A DNA stretch of 5,878 nucleotides from Actinomycetes bacterium (GTDB taxonomy: Bacteria > Actinomycetota > Acidimicrobiia > Acidimicrobiales > Acidimicrobiaceae): NCBI GenBank assembly GCA_021792075.1, contig JAJYVK010000116.1, positions 1-5,878 of the forward strand, read 5' to 3'. The notes below the pieces were generated by a model. It was given only the letters and a program-made list of their open reading frames with translations. It searched no databases and was not told the origin of the DNA. Made by a program: the position numbers and the translations under genes. Below, piece by piece: positions 5,460-5,878 of this stretch (position 1 is the stretch's first letter; the number at the start of each line of letters is the position of its first letter).

Positions 5460-5878
5460 CAAGTCAACCGCTCGACCTTTCAGCGGGAAGAGGTCAGCTA
5501 TCGGACACGTGGTGTAACTGCCCTTTCATGTGGGCTGAAAACCCAAGCACAGAAGCTCCACGCCTGAACGGTACTGGGTCAGATAAGAAGCCACACCAGA
5601 CCGCTCTCCATGGTTGAAAATCCGCGAGGCGACTGGATAGATCGGCCACAAAGCCAGCCGAATGCTGCACCTCCAAAGGCCAAAGACGCTTCGCCTTCAT
5701 ATCTGGCCCGTCCAGAAATGAAGCTGGATCTCCGATAAGCTGATCAACTCTTCACCACTCATCTCCTCGGCATCCTGGGAGATCTTGGAACGGACGAACT
5801 CGGCCGGATGGAGTACTGCACCGATTGTGCGCTTGGGATCCTCTGTCTTTTAGACTCGCTGATCATTGCCCTCAAATG
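5460..5878. other. 419-bp stretch without a confident gene
   Basis: After the tRNA cluster neither strand has a convincing gene. Contents seen: a weak stem CCGCT/AGCGG (5468-5472 with 5482-5486) without a T-tract; two mutually exclusive hairpins at 5520-5545; and short open frames on the minus strand, of which only 5697-5849 has protein-like composition. The sequence may be a decayed region or the upstream flank of a gene beyond the window. Confidence 0.5.
5697..5866 (-). pseudogene. Possible frameshifted small ORF, unidentified
   Basis: On the minus strand a 50-codon open frame (5849 down to 5700, stop TGA 5699-5697) has protein-like composition (TIGAVLHPAEFVRSKISQDA, then EEMSGEELISLSEI) but no start codon near its beginning. 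An ATG at 5866-5864 lies in another frame, with GAGGG a few bases before it. The two would join into a 56-aa protein if one base were added to the four-base T run (+ strand 5848-5851; A run on the minus strand). The HPAEF segment is faintly like the HPGEFLREE of HigA-type antitoxins, but nothing else supports that. It could be a decayed gene, a sequencing error or chance. Confidence is low. Confidence 0.2.

Noticed and set aside
5468..5486. CCGCT/AGCGG stem as a terminator of the tRNA transcript
   Set aside because: The stem is only 5 bp with a 9-nt loop and no T-tract follows.
5255..5617. 120-codon open frame on the + strand across the tRNA cluster
   Set aside because: It runs through tRNA-Asp and tRNA-Phe, which fold perfectly. 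The translation is a by-product of RNA gene sequence.
5494..5700. 68-codon minus-strand ORF after the tRNAs
   Set aside because: Its composition is not clearly protein-like, no motif is recognisable, and there is no supporting Shine-Dalgarno. Its ATGA overlap with the 5697-5849 frame is probably coincidence.
1..5878. CRISPR array, insertion sequence or replication origin
   Set aside because: No regularly spaced repeats, transposase motifs, long terminal inverted repeats or DnaA-box clusters were seen.

Overview
The window most likely comes from an actinobacterium (Actinomycetota). The clearest evidence is the tRNA-Glu(UUC), tRNA-Asp(GUC), tRNA-Phe(GAA) cluster at 5159-5459, a gene order I associate with that phylum. 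The GC content looks only moderate, and AGA/AGG and ATA codons are common in the protein genes. This suggests a lower-GC actinobacterial lineage rather than Streptomyces or Mycobacterium. That placement is an inference.

Layout. Positions 1-117 are the last 38 codons of an unidentified acidic protein. Positions 118-221 are a short intergenic region with three consecutive inverted repeats and a possible -10 element. Four genes on the + strand follow as a probable operon: a 561-aa fusion of a ThuA/class I glutamine-amidotransferase-like domain to a Gfo/Idh/MocA oxidoreductase (222-1907); a second, single-domain Gfo/Idh/MocA oxidoreductase that overlaps it by 7 nt (1901-2947); an alpha/beta hydrolase after a 37-nt gap (2985-3842); and, coupled through an ATGA overlap, a 432-aa peptidase S51/cyanophycinase-like protein whose C-terminus resembles the tail of cysteinyl-tRNA synthetase (3839-5137). 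Only 21 nt separate this last gene from the three tRNA genes. The final 419 bp (5460-5878) hold no gene I can support with confidence. They contain small hairpins, short tRNA-like matches and a possible frameshifted remnant on the minus strand.

How the genes may work together. Two NAD(P)-dependent sugar- or cyclitol-type oxidoreductases, a serine hydrolase and an S51-like hydrolase suggest a small catabolic or modifying pathway for a polyol, sugar-like or peptide-conjugated metabolite. The substrate cannot be read from the sequence. No transporter or regulator lies in the window. The most unusual points are the two domain fusions at the ends of the operon: GATase-like plus Gfo/Idh/MocA, with a well-formed internal translation start exactly at the domain junction, and S51-like plus CysRS-like tail, encoded next to tRNA genes.
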